From Candidatus Roseilinea mizusawaensis (lineage in GTDB: Bacteria; Chloroflexota; Anaerolineae; J036; Brachytrichaceae): a DNA stretch of 64,000 bases. The notes under the pieces are model-generated. The model was not told the origin of the DNA. It saw only the letters and a list, made by a program, of their open reading frames with translations, and searched no databases. Within the stretch, counting starts at the first letter, position 1. Each line of letters starts with the position of its first letter. Below are positions 35,748-46,436 of this stretch, piece by piece. Location: assembly GCA_016841965.1 (NCBI GenBank), contig JAEANN010000022.1:62001-126000 (forward strand). The letters run 5' to 3'. Both the position numbers and the translations under genes were made by a program.

Positions 35748-36737
35748 CACCCTATCCCGTTCCAGCGCCAACTGAATCAGATAGTCCAGGAGCGCCGGAT
35801 ACGACATGCCGGTTGCCATCCACAACTTGGGGTACATACTGATCGATGTAAAGCCGGGGATGGTATTGACTTCATTGACAAACAGTTCTCCTGTCTGGCC
35901 ATTCATCAAAAAATCAACGCGCGTCATGCCCTGAATATCGACCGCGCGCGCGACTTCGACGGCCATATCGCGCACACGGCGCGCCAGCGCGTCCGACAGG
36001 GGCGCAGGGATGATCAGTTCTGATTGTTCTTCACCCGTGGCCAGATACTTGGCTGCATAGTCATAGAACTCACGGCGCGGCTTGATCTCGCCGACAACTG
36101 AAGCGCGCAAGTCGTCATTGCCCAGCACGCTCACTTCGAGTTCGCGGGCATGTGGCACGGCTGCTTCGATCAACACTTTGCGATCCCACTTGAGCGCCTC
36201 AAGCACCCCGGCTGCAATCTCTTCGACCGATTTGCACTTGCTGATGCCCACGCTGCTGCCCATGTTGGCCGGCTTGACAAACACCGGCAGGCCCAGCGCC
36301 ATCACGGCCTGCGTCACAATCGACTCGGCTCGCGCACGCCACTCATGCCCCAGCACAACCATTGCGCGGGCCACCGGCAGGCCATGTGCACGCATGACAT
36401 CTTTGAAAATCGCCTTGTCCATGCCGACCGCCGAGCCGACCACGCCGGCCCCGACAAACGGCACGCCGAGCAAGCGCAACAATCCCTGCACCGTGCCATC
36501 CTCGCCGTTTGGCCCATGCAGCAGTGGAAACACCACATCGAATTCGCGCAGTGATTCGAGCGGCACAGGCCAGCGTCCGTCCTTGCCGATCAACACCGGC
36601 GTCACGTCATAGCGATCTGTATCCAACTCTTCCATGACCGATGCCGCCGACATCAGGCTTACCTCGTGCTCGCCGCTCTGCCCGCCGTACAAGACGGCCA
36701 CTTTGATCTTCGAATGTGATGTTGCAGTCTGTCCCAT
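35739..36737 (-). CDS. ddl: D-alanine--D-alanine ligase
   Basis: A 332-residue ATP-grasp ligase that makes D-Ala-D-Ala for MurF. Conserved parts: VLYGGQSGEHEVSL at the N-terminus, FPLLHGPNGEDGTVQGLL, VKPANMGSSVGISKC for ATP binding, and FVNEVNTIPGFTSISMYPK with the Mg-binding Asn/Glu. Its last four codons and stop come from the adjacent heptamer array. It starts 13 bp after the murB stop. Gram-type Ddl size. Confidence 0.96.
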   Translation of the reverse strand: MGQTATSHSKIKVAVLYGGQSGEHEVSLMSAASVMEELDTDRYDVTPVLIGKDGRWPVPLESLREFDVVFPLLHGPNGEDGTVQGLLRLLGVPFVGAGVVGSAVGMDKAIFKDVMRAHGLPVARAMVVLGHEWRARAESIVTQAVMALGLPVFVKPANMGSSVGISKCKSVEEIAAGVLEALKWDRKVLIEAAVPHARELEVSVLGNDDLRASVVGEIKPRREFYDYAAKYLATGEEQSELIIPAPLSDALARRVRDMAVEVARAVDIQGMTRVDFLMNGQTGELFVNEVNTIPGFTSISMYPKLWMATGMSYPALLDYLIQLALERDRVES

Positions 36738-36742
36738 GAATT

Positions 36743-36770
36743 GTCAGCACTCAGCACCCAGCACCCAGCT
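36743..36770. repeat. Short heptamer array at murB 3' end
   Basis: Four units: GTCAGCA, CTCAGCA, CCCAGCA, CCCAGCT. They encode the terminal LGAGC residues and the stop of murB and fill the murB-ddl gap. Confidence 0.75.
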
Positions 36771-37686
36771 CTGCCCGCTCCCACTCACCGATCAGTTCGA
36801 TCTCCAGTTCCAGCCAGATATCAAAGCGCTCGAGCACAGCCCGGCGCGCGAGATCAATGAGCGCCTTGACATCGGCTGCCGTGGCCTGGCCGGTGGCATT
36901 CACAAAGAAGTTGGCATGCACCGGCGAGATCATTGCGCCGCCGCGCTGCGCGCCTTTGAGGCCACAAGCATCGATAAGCCGGCCGGCGTAGTCGCCAGGA
37001 GGATTCTTGAACATACTGCCAATCGTCGCGCCCGGTGGTTGAGAGGCCCGCCGTCGCGCCTGAAACTCGGCTGCCCGGCGCTCCAGATTCACGCGATGGT
37101 CGCGCTTGAGATCAAACAAGGCGCTGAGCACAACCGGCCGCTCCTCGGGCTGATATTGCTTTAACGCGCTCTGGCGATACGCAAAGGCAAGCTGGCGCGG
37201 CGTCCAGTATTCGGGTTGCCCACCCCGGCGCATGATGCGCGCCAAATGCAAATTGCTGCCAACTTCCGTGCCGTGCGCCCCGGCATTGCCGACGACCGCT
37301 CCGCCGACCGTTCCGGGCACGCCAACCGCCCACTCCATGCCGGCCAGACCCCGCTCGATGCAATCTCGCGCCAGGGTTGCCAGCACAGCACCCGAATCGG
37401 CTTCCACCCGCGCAGAAATATCTTTTACTGTGAACTTGACCTCGCGCGTGCGATTCAGAACAACCAATCCCCGCACGCCGGCGTCGCTCACCAGAATGTT
37501 GGCGCCGCCGCCAATCACGACACACCGTAATCCCAGCGCATCGGCGCGATCGACCAGCGCGACCAGCTCATCGGTGGTGCGCGCATCCACCAGCAAATCG
37601 GCCGGCCCGCCGATACGTGCGGTGGTGTAGCGAGCCATCGGCTCGTTGCGTTTTGCGCGTGTCTTCAACACCTCCAGAATATCCAT
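36751..37686 (-). CDS. murB: UDP-N-acetylmuramate dehydrogenase (MurB)
   Basis: A 311-residue FAD enzyme reducing UDP-GlcNAc-enolpyruvate to UDP-MurNAc. FAD-binding parts are ARIGGPADLLVDARTTDEL and VVIGGGANILVSDAGVRGL. GVPGTVGGAVVGNAGAHG and GSMFKNPPGDYAGRLID place it in the type II (Gram-positive-like) group. ATG 37686 (MDILEVLKTRAKRNEPMARY) is the natural start; the frame above it lacks conservation. The last residues arise from a heptamer array. Confidence 0.96.
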   Translation of the reverse strand: MDILEVLKTRAKRNEPMARYTTARIGGPADLLVDARTTDELVALVDRADALGLRCVVIGGGANILVSDAGVRGLVVLNRTREVKFTVKDISARVEADSGAVLATLARDCIERGLAGMEWAVGVPGTVGGAVVGNAGAHGTEVGSNLHLARIMRRGGQPEYWTPRQLAFAYRQSALKQYQPEERPVVLSALFDLKRDHRVNLERRAAEFQARRRASQPPGATIGSMFKNPPGDYAGRLIDACGLKGAQRGGAMISPVHANFFVNATGQATAADVKALIDLARRAVLERFDIWLELEIELIGEWERAELGAGC

Positions 37687-37732
37687 GACTGCCCGTTGGG
37701 GCGACCAACCGGTCGCTGGGGCTGGGTCGCCC

Positions 37733-39175
37733 CTACCGCAACATCTCCAGCAATCGCTCGCCGACCAAATTGCCATCGCCGGCGCTCAACGTGATCACCA
37801 CGTCGCCGCCGCGCGCCTGCGATAACAGAATCCCCAGCGCGTCGCCAAACGACGCCGCATTGTGCGCGCGCGGGTGGATCAGCCGGCGTGAAATCTCAAT
37901 CGGGTTCAACGCATTGGCTGCAAAGCCAAAATCCTCGGGCCGCTCGCGCGCGGCGTAGATGGGTAACACAATCACCTGATCAGCGTCGCTGAAAGATTCG
38001 GCAAACGCATCCATGAGCGCAATGGTGCGGCTGTACGTGTGCGGCTGCCAAACCGCCCAGATGCGCGCCACCGGGAAACGCTGACGCGCTGCGCGCAACG
38101 TTGCGCGAATCTCGGTTGGATGATGTGCATAGTCATCGAAAACGCGAATGCCGCGCTGCTCGCCGCGCAATTCAAACCGGCGGCCCGAACCCAGAAAGCC
38201 GCCCAGCGATTTCACCGCCTCCTGTACCGGCACACCAACCGCCTCGGCCACGGCCAGAGCGGCCAACGCATTCAACACATTGTGCTCGCCCGGCAGGCGC
38301 AGCGACATCTGGCCGACGTGTCCAGCCGGCCCGCTATAGGCAAAGTCCACGCCGCCCAGGGGATTGGCTCGCGCGTTCGAGGCGCGCCACATGCCGCGCT
38401 GAAACCCATAGTCGATCACCGTCGGCCGGTCTGCCTCATCTGCTGGCAGTGGCCGCGCTTGACTCAGTCCGGCTCGCTTCAGCGCCTGCGCCACGCCCGG
38501 ATCGTCGGCGCAGGCGATGATGGCTCCGTTGGCCGGCACATTGGCCGCAAACGCCGCAAACGCAGCGATGGTGTCGTCCAGATCGTGATAGGTGTCGGGA
38601 TGGTCAAACTCGATGTTGGTGATCACCGCGATGCGCGGATGCAGACGCAGAAAGGTGCGATCATATTCATCTGCCTCCACCACAAATGCGTCGCCGTTGC
38701 CGGCGCGGGCATTGACGCCGAGCGGCACGGGCGTCGCGCCGATGATGAACGATGGGTCATACCCGGCATCATTCAAAATCGTGGCAATCATGCCGGTCGT
38801 GGTGCTCTTGCCATGCGTGCCTGCCACCGCGATCCCAATCGACGCCGCGTTGCCAGATGGGCCGCTGCGCGCGCTATCCCCCTGCATGAGCATGTTCAGC
38901 ACGTCGCCGCGATGCCACACTGGAATGCCCCGCGCGCGGGCCGCGACAAGCTCCGGCTCATCGCGGGCAATCGCCGACGAGGGCGCCAGCGCGTCGACGC
39001 CATCCAGATGCGCTGGATCGTGGCCGACGAAGGTGGAAATACCTTCCGCGTTCAGGGCATCGAGCAGCGGGGAATGGGCGCGATCGTCACCGGACACGGC
39101 AAAGCCGCGCGCCTTCATCACGCGCGCAATGGCGCTCATACCTGCGCCGCCGATGCCCATGATATGCACCCTCAT
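37733..39175 (-). CDS. murC: UDP-N-acetylmuramate--L-alanine ligase (MurC)
   Basis: A 480-residue Mur ligase that adds L-Ala to UDP-MurNAc. It has MRVHIMGIGGAGMSAIARVM, the P-loop AVAGTHGKSTTTGMIATIL, VEADEYDRTFLRL, the NIEFDHPD segment and FDDYAHHPTEI before the C-terminal domain. ATG 39175 overlaps the cvpA stop as ATGA, implying translational coupling. The same frame stays open far upstream through murG, but that portion is not conserved. Confidence 0.97.
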   Translation of the reverse strand: MRVHIMGIGGAGMSAIARVMKARGFAVSGDDRAHSPLLDALNAEGISTFVGHDPAHLDGVDALAPSSAIARDEPELVAARARGIPVWHRGDVLNMLMQGDSARSGPSGNAASIGIAVAGTHGKSTTTGMIATILNDAGYDPSFIIGATPVPLGVNARAGNGDAFVVEADEYDRTFLRLHPRIAVITNIEFDHPDTYHDLDDTIAAFAAFAANVPANGAIIACADDPGVAQALKRAGLSQARPLPADEADRPTVIDYGFQRGMWRASNARANPLGGVDFAYSGPAGHVGQMSLRLPGEHNVLNALAALAVAEAVGVPVQEAVKSLGGFLGSGRRFELRGEQRGIRVFDDYAHHPTEIRATLRAARQRFPVARIWAVWQPHTYSRTIALMDAFAESFSDADQVIVLPIYAARERPEDFGFAANALNPIEISRRLIHPRAHNAASFGDALGILLSQARGGDVVITLSAGDGNLVGERLLEMLR

Positions 39176-39726
39176 ATGATCACCACAATCAGGAATAAAA
39201 AGATGAATACAAGCACGATGATGAGTGTTGTGCCCGAGAAGAACAGAAAAGCCGAGTTCTTGATCCAGAAGAAGTTCTCCCACCCTTCTGTCGGCGGTGT
39301 GAACAGAGGCGGATTGGCATTGGGTGGAAAGGGCCCGGCGCCCAGAATCTTCGCATCCCAGGCCAGGTACGCCAGGGTGCTGAATATCAGAAAGCCGTTC
39401 AGGCTGCCACACAGGAAAGAGATCAGGCCCTCCTCGACTCGCCCACGCGCAGTATTGGAGAAGCGACTGCGCACAACCGCCGGCCCAAGATAGCCGAAAA
39501 ACGCAATCACCAAGAAAGGAACAGCTTTCACTGCGAACCGGGCCGTCGCGCCGGCCGGCGACGAATCCGGCGCAAAACTGTCCAGAATGGCGCCAAACTG
39601 ATTCAGCACGAAGATCGCCAGGATCAGGCTGGCCGTGGCAATGATCTCGCGCACCCAGCCGCGCATGGCCCCAATGAAGCCAAAGATCACGGTGAAGAAA
39701 GCAAACACGACATCTGCATTGACCAT
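39172..39726 (-). CDS. CvpA-family membrane protein
   Basis: A 184-residue protein with four or five membrane helices. The start MVNADVVFAFFTVIFGFIGA, GWVREI after helix one, and VIAFFGYLGPAVV match CvpA (colicin V production) family architecture. An extra C-terminal helix follows a Pro/Asn-rich loop. It sits between murG (9 bp gap) and murC (ATGA overlap), unusual for this family. Its role in envelope biogenesis is inferred from context only. Confidence 0.65.
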   Translation of the reverse strand: MVNADVVFAFFTVIFGFIGAMRGWVREIIATASLILAIFVLNQFGAILDSFAPDSSPAGATARFAVKAVPFLVIAFFGYLGPAVVRSRFSNTARGRVEEGLISFLCGSLNGFLIFSTLAYLAWDAKILGAGPFPPNANPPLFTPPTEGWENFFWIKNSAFLFFSGTTLIIVLVFIFLFLIVVII

Positions 39727-39735
39727 GCTGCCACC

Positions 39736-41055
39736 TCAGTGCGGGCGGATCGAATCCGGACGCAAAGGCGGCGCATTGCCTGCGCTGCGCCGGCCGGCTT
39801 GGGCAGACCCAATCTGCCAGATGACTTCCGCAATTCGGCGCGCCCCATCTTTTGCGCCGGCGGCCAGTCTGCCCGACGCCTCGCGCATGGCAGACAGTCG
39901 CGCGGGATCGCCGAGCAGCGACGCCACCGTTCGCACCAGCCCCTGTTCGGGGTGATTCAACTGGCTGTCTTCGAGCAGCACTGCCGCGCCATGATCGACG
40001 AGATACTGCGCGTTGACGCGCTGATATCTCCAAGCGTGCGGATAGGGCACCAACACCGCCGGCAAGCCCAGCGCCGGCAGCTCGCCCAGCGCCGACGCGC
40101 CCGACCGGCACACCACCAGATCCGCCGCCGCCATGGCATCGGCCATCTCCTCGTGCAGATACGGGAGCGCCAAATAGCGTTCGCGAACATCGGGAGCAAA
40201 GGCTTCGCGCGCCGCCTGTATCTCTGGCCAGTCTCGGTTGCCCGTCACATGCAAGATGTGGGTCGCATTGGGGTTGGGGGCCACAGACAACAGCGCGTCG
40301 ATATTCGAGATAACTGCCCGGTTGATGCTGCGCGCGCCGGTGCTGCCCCCCACCACCAGCAACACGGTCGCGCCTGCCGGCAGGCCAAAGCGCGCCCGGC
40401 CTGCTTCGCGCGTGGCGCGCACAAACACCTCGCGCACCGGATAGCCGGTGACCACCATTTTGGCGCGCGGAATGAATGCGCCCGACGCCTCTGTGGTTGT
40501 AGCCACCCTGGTTGCCAGGCGAGCCATGGCTTTGAGGGCCAGCCCCGGCTCGATATCTGGCAGATAGACAATGCTCGGCACGCGCCGCAGCCAAGCCGCC
40601 ATACTCACCGGCACGCCGACAAACCCGCCTGTGAGCAACACTACATCTGGCTTATACGCGCCGAGGATTCGGTGCGCGCTGAACGCGCCGTGCGCAATGC
40701 GCAACGCGCCGCGCGCCGCCCGAAGCAGCCCCACACCATGCATGGCGCCGGCCTGAATTGCGGCGAATGCAATCCCTTCACGCTGCACCAGTTGCCTTTC
40801 CATACCCTCAGATTCGCCAACGAACAACGCCTGCACGTCGCAGATTCGCTCGGTGCAGTTGCCTGTTCGTGGATCGTCGCGCATCGCGGCCCAGGTTGAC
40901 TCTTGAGATGGCCTCTGCGCCGGCTTGTTCTTCAAACCGGTCGGCGAAATCTCGGCCGATTCGATCTGCGCTGCCATCTCCCGCAGACTTTTCAGAACGG
41001 TAAGCGCCGGCAGCACGTGGCCGGCTGTCCCACCGGCGGAAATCAGTAGTCGCAC
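39736..41055 (-). CDS. murG: Lipid II synthase MurG with N-terminal insertion
   Basis: A 439-residue GT28 glycosyltransferase that adds GlcNAc to lipid I. It has LLISAGGTAGHVLPAL at the N-terminus, LLTGGFVGVPVSMAAW, VVGGSTGARSINRAV, and the UDP-GlcNAc site VCRSGASALGELPALGLPAVLVPYPH. GTG 41055 with GGAG six bases upstream is the likely start. Between the first helix (VLKSL) and the second strand (VQALFVGESEGMERQLV) there is an extra stretch of about 40 residues not usual for MurG. That stretch lies within the 248-bp overlap with ftsW. Confidence 0.93.
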   Translation of the reverse strand: MRLLISAGGTAGHVLPALTVLKSLREMAAQIESAEISPTGLKNKPAQRPSQESTWAAMRDDPRTGNCTERICDVQALFVGESEGMERQLVQREGIAFAAIQAGAMHGVGLLRAARGALRIAHGAFSAHRILGAYKPDVVLLTGGFVGVPVSMAAWLRRVPSIVYLPDIEPGLALKAMARLATRVATTTEASGAFIPRAKMVVTGYPVREVFVRATREAGRARFGLPAGATVLLVVGGSTGARSINRAVISNIDALLSVAPNPNATHILHVTGNRDWPEIQAAREAFAPDVRERYLALPYLHEEMADAMAAADLVVCRSGASALGELPALGLPAVLVPYPHAWRYQRVNAQYLVDHGAAVLLEDSQLNHPEQGLVRTVASLLGDPARLSAMREASGRLAAGAKDGARRIAEVIWQIGSAQAGRRSAGNAPPLRPDSIRPH

Positions 41056-42283
41056 GGTAGCTCCTCGTCCCTCCGGCGCCGCCCAAGGTTGCATCCTCGC
41101 TAGCGCCAGTAGACAATTGTGTTCCACGCGATATGCTCATCAGGATTCCACAGGCTGCCATCACCGACACCAGCGATGACCCGCCCAGGCTGAGAAACGG
41201 CACCGGCACGCCGGGCAACGGAAACAATGCAGTCATCGCCAACACATTGATCATCGTCTGCCCGATGATCCAGGTGATGATGCCAATCCCCAGGAACGCC
41301 CCGAACGCCGTGTCGGCCCTGTACGCAATGCGAGTTGCTCGCCATGCCAGCAGGACAAACAGGCCAAGCGTCACGATTACGCCCAGCCAGCCCATCTCCT
41401 CGGCCAGCACGGCAAACACACTGTCGGTGTGCGGCGTCGGCAACAAACCAAATTTCTGATAGCCGGCGCCAATGCCGCGCCCCAGCACGCCGCCCTCGGC
41501 AAACGCAATCAAGGCTTGCTGGATGTGATAATGGGCCTGACTGTCTGGATCGCCCAGCGACAACAGAAAACTATCCAGGCGGGCCGCCGAATGTGGGAAT
41601 AGACGCACCAACCCAAGCAAAATCACTGCGGCCACCGTGCCGACCAGCGCTACCTGCGACAGACTCGCCCCAGCGACAAAGAACATGGCCGCAGCCGCCA
41701 GCACGATCACCAGCGTGGTGCTCAGGTCGGGCTGAATGACGATCAACCCCGCCCCAATGCCGATGATGACGCCGAACGGCACCAGCCCATTTGCAATGCT
41801 CCGCACCTGATCACGCCGCGACGCCAGCCACGACGCGGCATAGACCAAGATGACAATTTTGGCTGCTTCGCTGGGCTGGATCGACCCGCCGATGAACGAA
41901 CGGCGCGCATTGAACTTGTCTGCGCCGACCAGGGCCACCAGCAACAGCATGAGCAGGCACAGGCCCATCAACACCACCGACCAGCGTCTGAGGTGCCCGT
42001 AGTCCAGCCGGCTGAGCGCCACAAACAACACCAAGCCTAGCCCGGCAAACAGGACCTGCCGCCCGAATATAGCCAACGGGCTGCCCTCTACGACATACGA
42101 CCAGTAGTACGTGGTGCTGTAGGTCATGATCAAACCCAGCACCACCAGCGCCAGCATGACCATGACGAACACGCCGTCAACGCCGGGCGAGCCGGCCACG
42201 GCCACTGTTGATCGCCGGGCCAGGGTTGCCGTGCGCCGGGTTGTGCGCCGGGAAGTAGGCGGTGTTGAGACAACCGATGCCAT
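40808..42283 (-). CDS. ftsW: Lipid II polymerase FtsW with C-terminal extension
   Basis: A 491-residue SEDS-family protein, the septal peptidoglycan polymerase. About ten helices are visible, with RRSFIGGSIQPSEAAKIVIL, QPDLSTTLVIVLAAAAMFFV, AEEMGWLGVIVTLGLFVLL and FPLPGVPVPFLSLGGSSLVS. Family members stop soon after the last helix (here GILMSISRGTQ). This frame runs on for about 105 hydrophilic residues and overlaps murG out of frame by 248 bp. The start is ATG 42283 with AGGAG 12 bases upstream. Confidence 0.92.
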   Translation of the reverse strand: MASVVSTPPTSRRTTRRTATLARRSTVAVAGSPGVDGVFVMVMLALVVLGLIMTYSTTYYWSYVVEGSPLAIFGRQVLFAGLGLVLFVALSRLDYGHLRRWSVVLMGLCLLMLLLVALVGADKFNARRSFIGGSIQPSEAAKIVILVYAASWLASRRDQVRSIANGLVPFGVIIGIGAGLIVIQPDLSTTLVIVLAAAAMFFVAGASLSQVALVGTVAAVILLGLVRLFPHSAARLDSFLLSLGDPDSQAHYHIQQALIAFAEGGVLGRGIGAGYQKFGLLPTPHTDSVFAVLAEEMGWLGVIVTLGLFVLLAWRATRIAYRADTAFGAFLGIGIITWIIGQTMINVLAMTALFPLPGVPVPFLSLGGSSLVSVMAACGILMSISRGTQLSTGASEDATLGGAGGTRSYRATTDFRRWDSRPRAAGAYRSEKSAGDGSADRIGRDFADRFEEQAGAEAISRVNLGRDARRSTNRQLHRANLRRAGVVRWRI

Positions 42284-42290
42284 GCCTGTG

Positions 42291-43763
<1,473 letters not shown>

Positions 43764-43860
43764 CTATCTATTTGCCCGTGCTATTTGCCCGTGCTATTTG
43801 CCCGTGATCCGGGATGACGCGCATTCAATCTGCAATCATCAATCCCGCAATCGTCAGCGG

Positions 43861-44895
43861 CTACGGGTTGCCCGCCACCGCCAGACCAACGCCCAGCATA
43901 GCCGCGAAAATGCCGATCAGCCAGAAGCGTTGCACGATCTGCGACTCGCTCCAGCCCAGCAACTCGAAGTGATGGTGCAACGGCGCCATCTTGAACAGTC
44001 GTCGGCCTTCGCCATACCGCCGCCGCGTGTACTTGAAATAGCCTGATTGAAAGATGACGCTGAGCGCCTCGGCAACCGGGATAATGGCGATCACGGGCAA
44101 CAGCAGCCACTGGCCGGTCATGAGCGCCACCACGCCGAGGGCGGCTCCCAAGGCCTCGCTGCCCAAGTCGCCCATGAACAAGGCCGCCGGATGCACGTTG
44201 AACCAGAGAAAGCCCAACAGCGCGCCGGCTACCAACATACAAAACATGGTCAGAAAAACCTGTCCCTGGATATAGGCGATCACGCCATATGCCACATACG
44301 CCACCAGGCTGATCAGAGCCGCCAACCCATCTAGACCGTCGGTGAAATTGACTGCGTTGGCCGAGCCGTGAATGATAAAGATGGCGATGGGGATCCATAG
44401 CGCGCCCAGCTCGATTGGCTGCGCGACAAATGGGATACCGAGCCGGCCAATATCGAACACCAGATTCATCACCAACGCCGCCGTCGCAGCGATGACGAGC
44501 TGAATGAGCGCTTTGCTGCGCCCCCGCATCCCTTCGCCGCGTCGCACGCCGCGCACGCCCATGTAGTCGTCGATGGCCCCCAGAATGGCGAATCCGATCA
44601 TGACGGCCATAGGGATGGCCAGCGAGCGGCCCACCAGCACGACGCCGGCAAAATCCAGGCCGATGCGCGGCGGAATACGCGAATACAGGTACATGACGGT
44701 CAACAGCACGATGACCGGCGCAACAATCAGGATGCCGCCCATCGTGGGTGTGCCGGTCTTGACCTGGTGCGCAGCCGGCCCTTCGATCCGAATCTGCTTG
44801 CCGATTCGGTGTTGCTTCAGGAAATGAATCAACGGGCGTCCACATAGAATTGCAATCAGGCAACACAGGCTGCCCATGATCAACGATATGCCCAT
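43861..44895 (-). CDS. mraY: Phospho-N-acetylmuramoyl-pentapeptide transferase (MraY)
   Basis: A 344-residue integral membrane enzyme making lipid I from UDP-MurNAc-pentapeptide and undecaprenyl phosphate. It has about ten helices, HQVKTGTPTMGGI, the Mg/substrate loop GAIDDYMGVR, NAVNFTDGLDGLA, FMGDLGSEALGAALG and PLHHHFELLGWSE. All signature motifs are present. It starts 6 bp after the murF stop. Confidence 0.97.
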   Translation of the reverse strand: MGISLIMGSLCCLIAILCGRPLIHFLKQHRIGKQIRIEGPAAHQVKTGTPTMGGILIVAPVIVLLTVMYLYSRIPPRIGLDFAGVVLVGRSLAIPMAVMIGFAILGAIDDYMGVRGVRRGEGMRGRSKALIQLVIAATAALVMNLVFDIGRLGIPFVAQPIELGALWIPIAIFIIHGSANAVNFTDGLDGLAALISLVAYVAYGVIAYIQGQVFLTMFCMLVAGALLGFLWFNVHPAALFMGDLGSEALGAALGVVALMTGQWLLLPVIAIIPVAEALSVIFQSGYFKYTRRRYGEGRRLFKMAPLHHHFELLGWSESQIVQRFWLIGIFAAMLGVGLAVAGNP

Positions 44896-44901
44896 GGTTG
44901 G

Positions 44902-46389
44902 TCACGCAGATTTGGCCTGCTGCGTCACGCCGGCGCTCAGACCTGCCACGATTTCCTCCATTTTCACGCCGCGCGATCCTTTGATCAAGATCACGCATTT
45001 CTGGCGCACAATCTCGCGCAGCGCATGCAGCGCCTCGGCGTTGGTGTCGCAGGTGCGTATGTCGCATGGCCCTTCCGCGCATCGCGCAGCCTCCTCCGCG
45101 ATCCAGCGCGCGCGCCGGCCCACACACACCACATACTGCGCGACCACTGCCGCCCGACACCCGACATTGCGATGGGCCTGTTCTTCCATGTCGCCCAATT
45201 CCAGCATATCGCCGAGCACTGCGACACGCGGGCTGCCATTAATCTCTGCGAGCAAATTCAACGCCGCAAGAGTCGATTCCTCGCTAGCGTTGTAGGTGTC
45301 ATCGAGAATGAGCGACCCGTGCGGCCCTTCAAGCACTGTCAGGCGCAACTGGGCCGAAGAGCGCCGCAAGCCTTCCACGATCTCGTCCCAGGCCATGCCT
45401 TCGACCAATCCTACGGCAGCCGCGCGCAACACGGTGTGCGCACTGTGCCGGCCCAGCAACGGGACGCGCGCCAAGTGTTGCGCTGCGCCGTGGTGCAACA
45501 CCAGTGAAATGCCATCCAAACCGCGACTTTCGATCTGGTCGGCCCACACATCCGCCGTGGGCGCCAGGCCATAGGTCACCACCCGCGCGCGGGTCATCGA
45601 GGCCATCGCGCGTACCCGCTCATCGTCATCGTTCAACACCGCCACGCCGCCCTCGCCGGCAGCCGGCAGCGCCTGAACCAGCTCTGCCTTGGCAAGCTGG
45701 ATGTTTTCGATCGTGCCCAGCCGTTCCAGGTGCACCGGCGCAACCATGGTGACCACGCCTGTGTGGGGCTGCGCCCATTCGCAATATGCGGCGATCTCGC
45801 CGCGCTGGTACATGCCCATTTCCAGCACGGCGCGCTCATGTTCGGGCCTCAACTTCAGCAAAGTCAGCGGCACGCCAATCTCGTTGTTGTAGTTGCCTTC
45901 GGATTTGAGCGTGCGGTAGCGTACAGACAGCACCTGCGCCACCACTTCCTTGGTGGTCGTTTTGCCCACGCTGCCGGTGATGCCGATCACGCGCAGGCCG
46001 GGGGCGCGGGCGCCGATCTTCCTGCGCCACCAGGCCGCCAGGCGCTGCAAACCCTTCAGCGTGTCATCAACGCGAATGAGCAAGGGCAATTGGTCGCCGC
46101 CGGCCGGCTTCGGCGCCGGGTTTGCGGGTGACGCGCTGACATCGATCCAGCCATGCGCCCACTCGCCGGCAACGTCCAGAGGACGATCGACCAGCGCGGC
46201 GATCGCGCCCCGCTCCAGCGCATGGCGGACAAAATCGTGGCCGTCCACGCGCTCGCCGCGCAGCGCAATGAACAAATCACCGCGCGATGCTTGTCGCGAG
46301 TCAATCGAGACTTCTGGCACCGGCACGTGCTCGAGCGCCTCAAGGCGCAGCCCGCCCAGGCCTTCAACGACATCTGCTAATGTCAACAT
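44902..46389 (-). CDS. murF: UDP-MurNAc-tripeptide--D-Ala-D-Ala ligase (MurF)
   Basis: A 495-residue Mur ligase completing the pentapeptide precursor. It has VSIDSRQASRGDLFIALRGE at the N-terminus, P-loop GITGSVGKTTTKEVVAQVL, EGNYNNEIGVPLTLL (the MurF-specific SxxNxNNxxG-type segment), DDTYNASEES and GDMLELG. It is preceded directly by ftsI; the murE gene expected between them is missing. Confidence 0.96.
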   Translation of the reverse strand: MLTLADVVEGLGGLRLEALEHVPVPEVSIDSRQASRGDLFIALRGERVDGHDFVRHALERGAIAALVDRPLDVAGEWAHGWIDVSASPANPAPKPAGGDQLPLLIRVDDTLKGLQRLAAWWRRKIGARAPGLRVIGITGSVGKTTTKEVVAQVLSVRYRTLKSEGNYNNEIGVPLTLLKLRPEHERAVLEMGMYQRGEIAAYCEWAQPHTGVVTMVAPVHLERLGTIENIQLAKAELVQALPAAGEGGVAVLNDDDERVRAMASMTRARVVTYGLAPTADVWADQIESRGLDGISLVLHHGAAQHLARVPLLGRHSAHTVLRAAAVGLVEGMAWDEIVEGLRRSSAQLRLTVLEGPHGSLILDDTYNASEESTLAALNLLAEINGSPRVAVLGDMLELGDMEEQAHRNVGCRAAVVAQYVVCVGRRARWIAEEAARCAEGPCDIRTCDTNAEALHALREIVRQKCVILIKGSRGVKMEEIVAGLSAGVTQQAKSA

Positions 46390-46436
46390 ATCAATTCACA
46401 CGTCTCATACGTCAATGCACACATCTGCTCTCGCAA

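Noticed and set aside
38039-39493. 484-codon plus-strand frame opposite murC and cvpA
   Set aside because: Arg/Ala-rich composition with no recognisable domain, lying antisense to two well-supported genes.
39176-40594. N-terminal extension of the murC frame up to 40594
   Set aside because: The extension reads cvpA/murG DNA out of frame. MurC family start and ATGA coupling fix the start at 39175.
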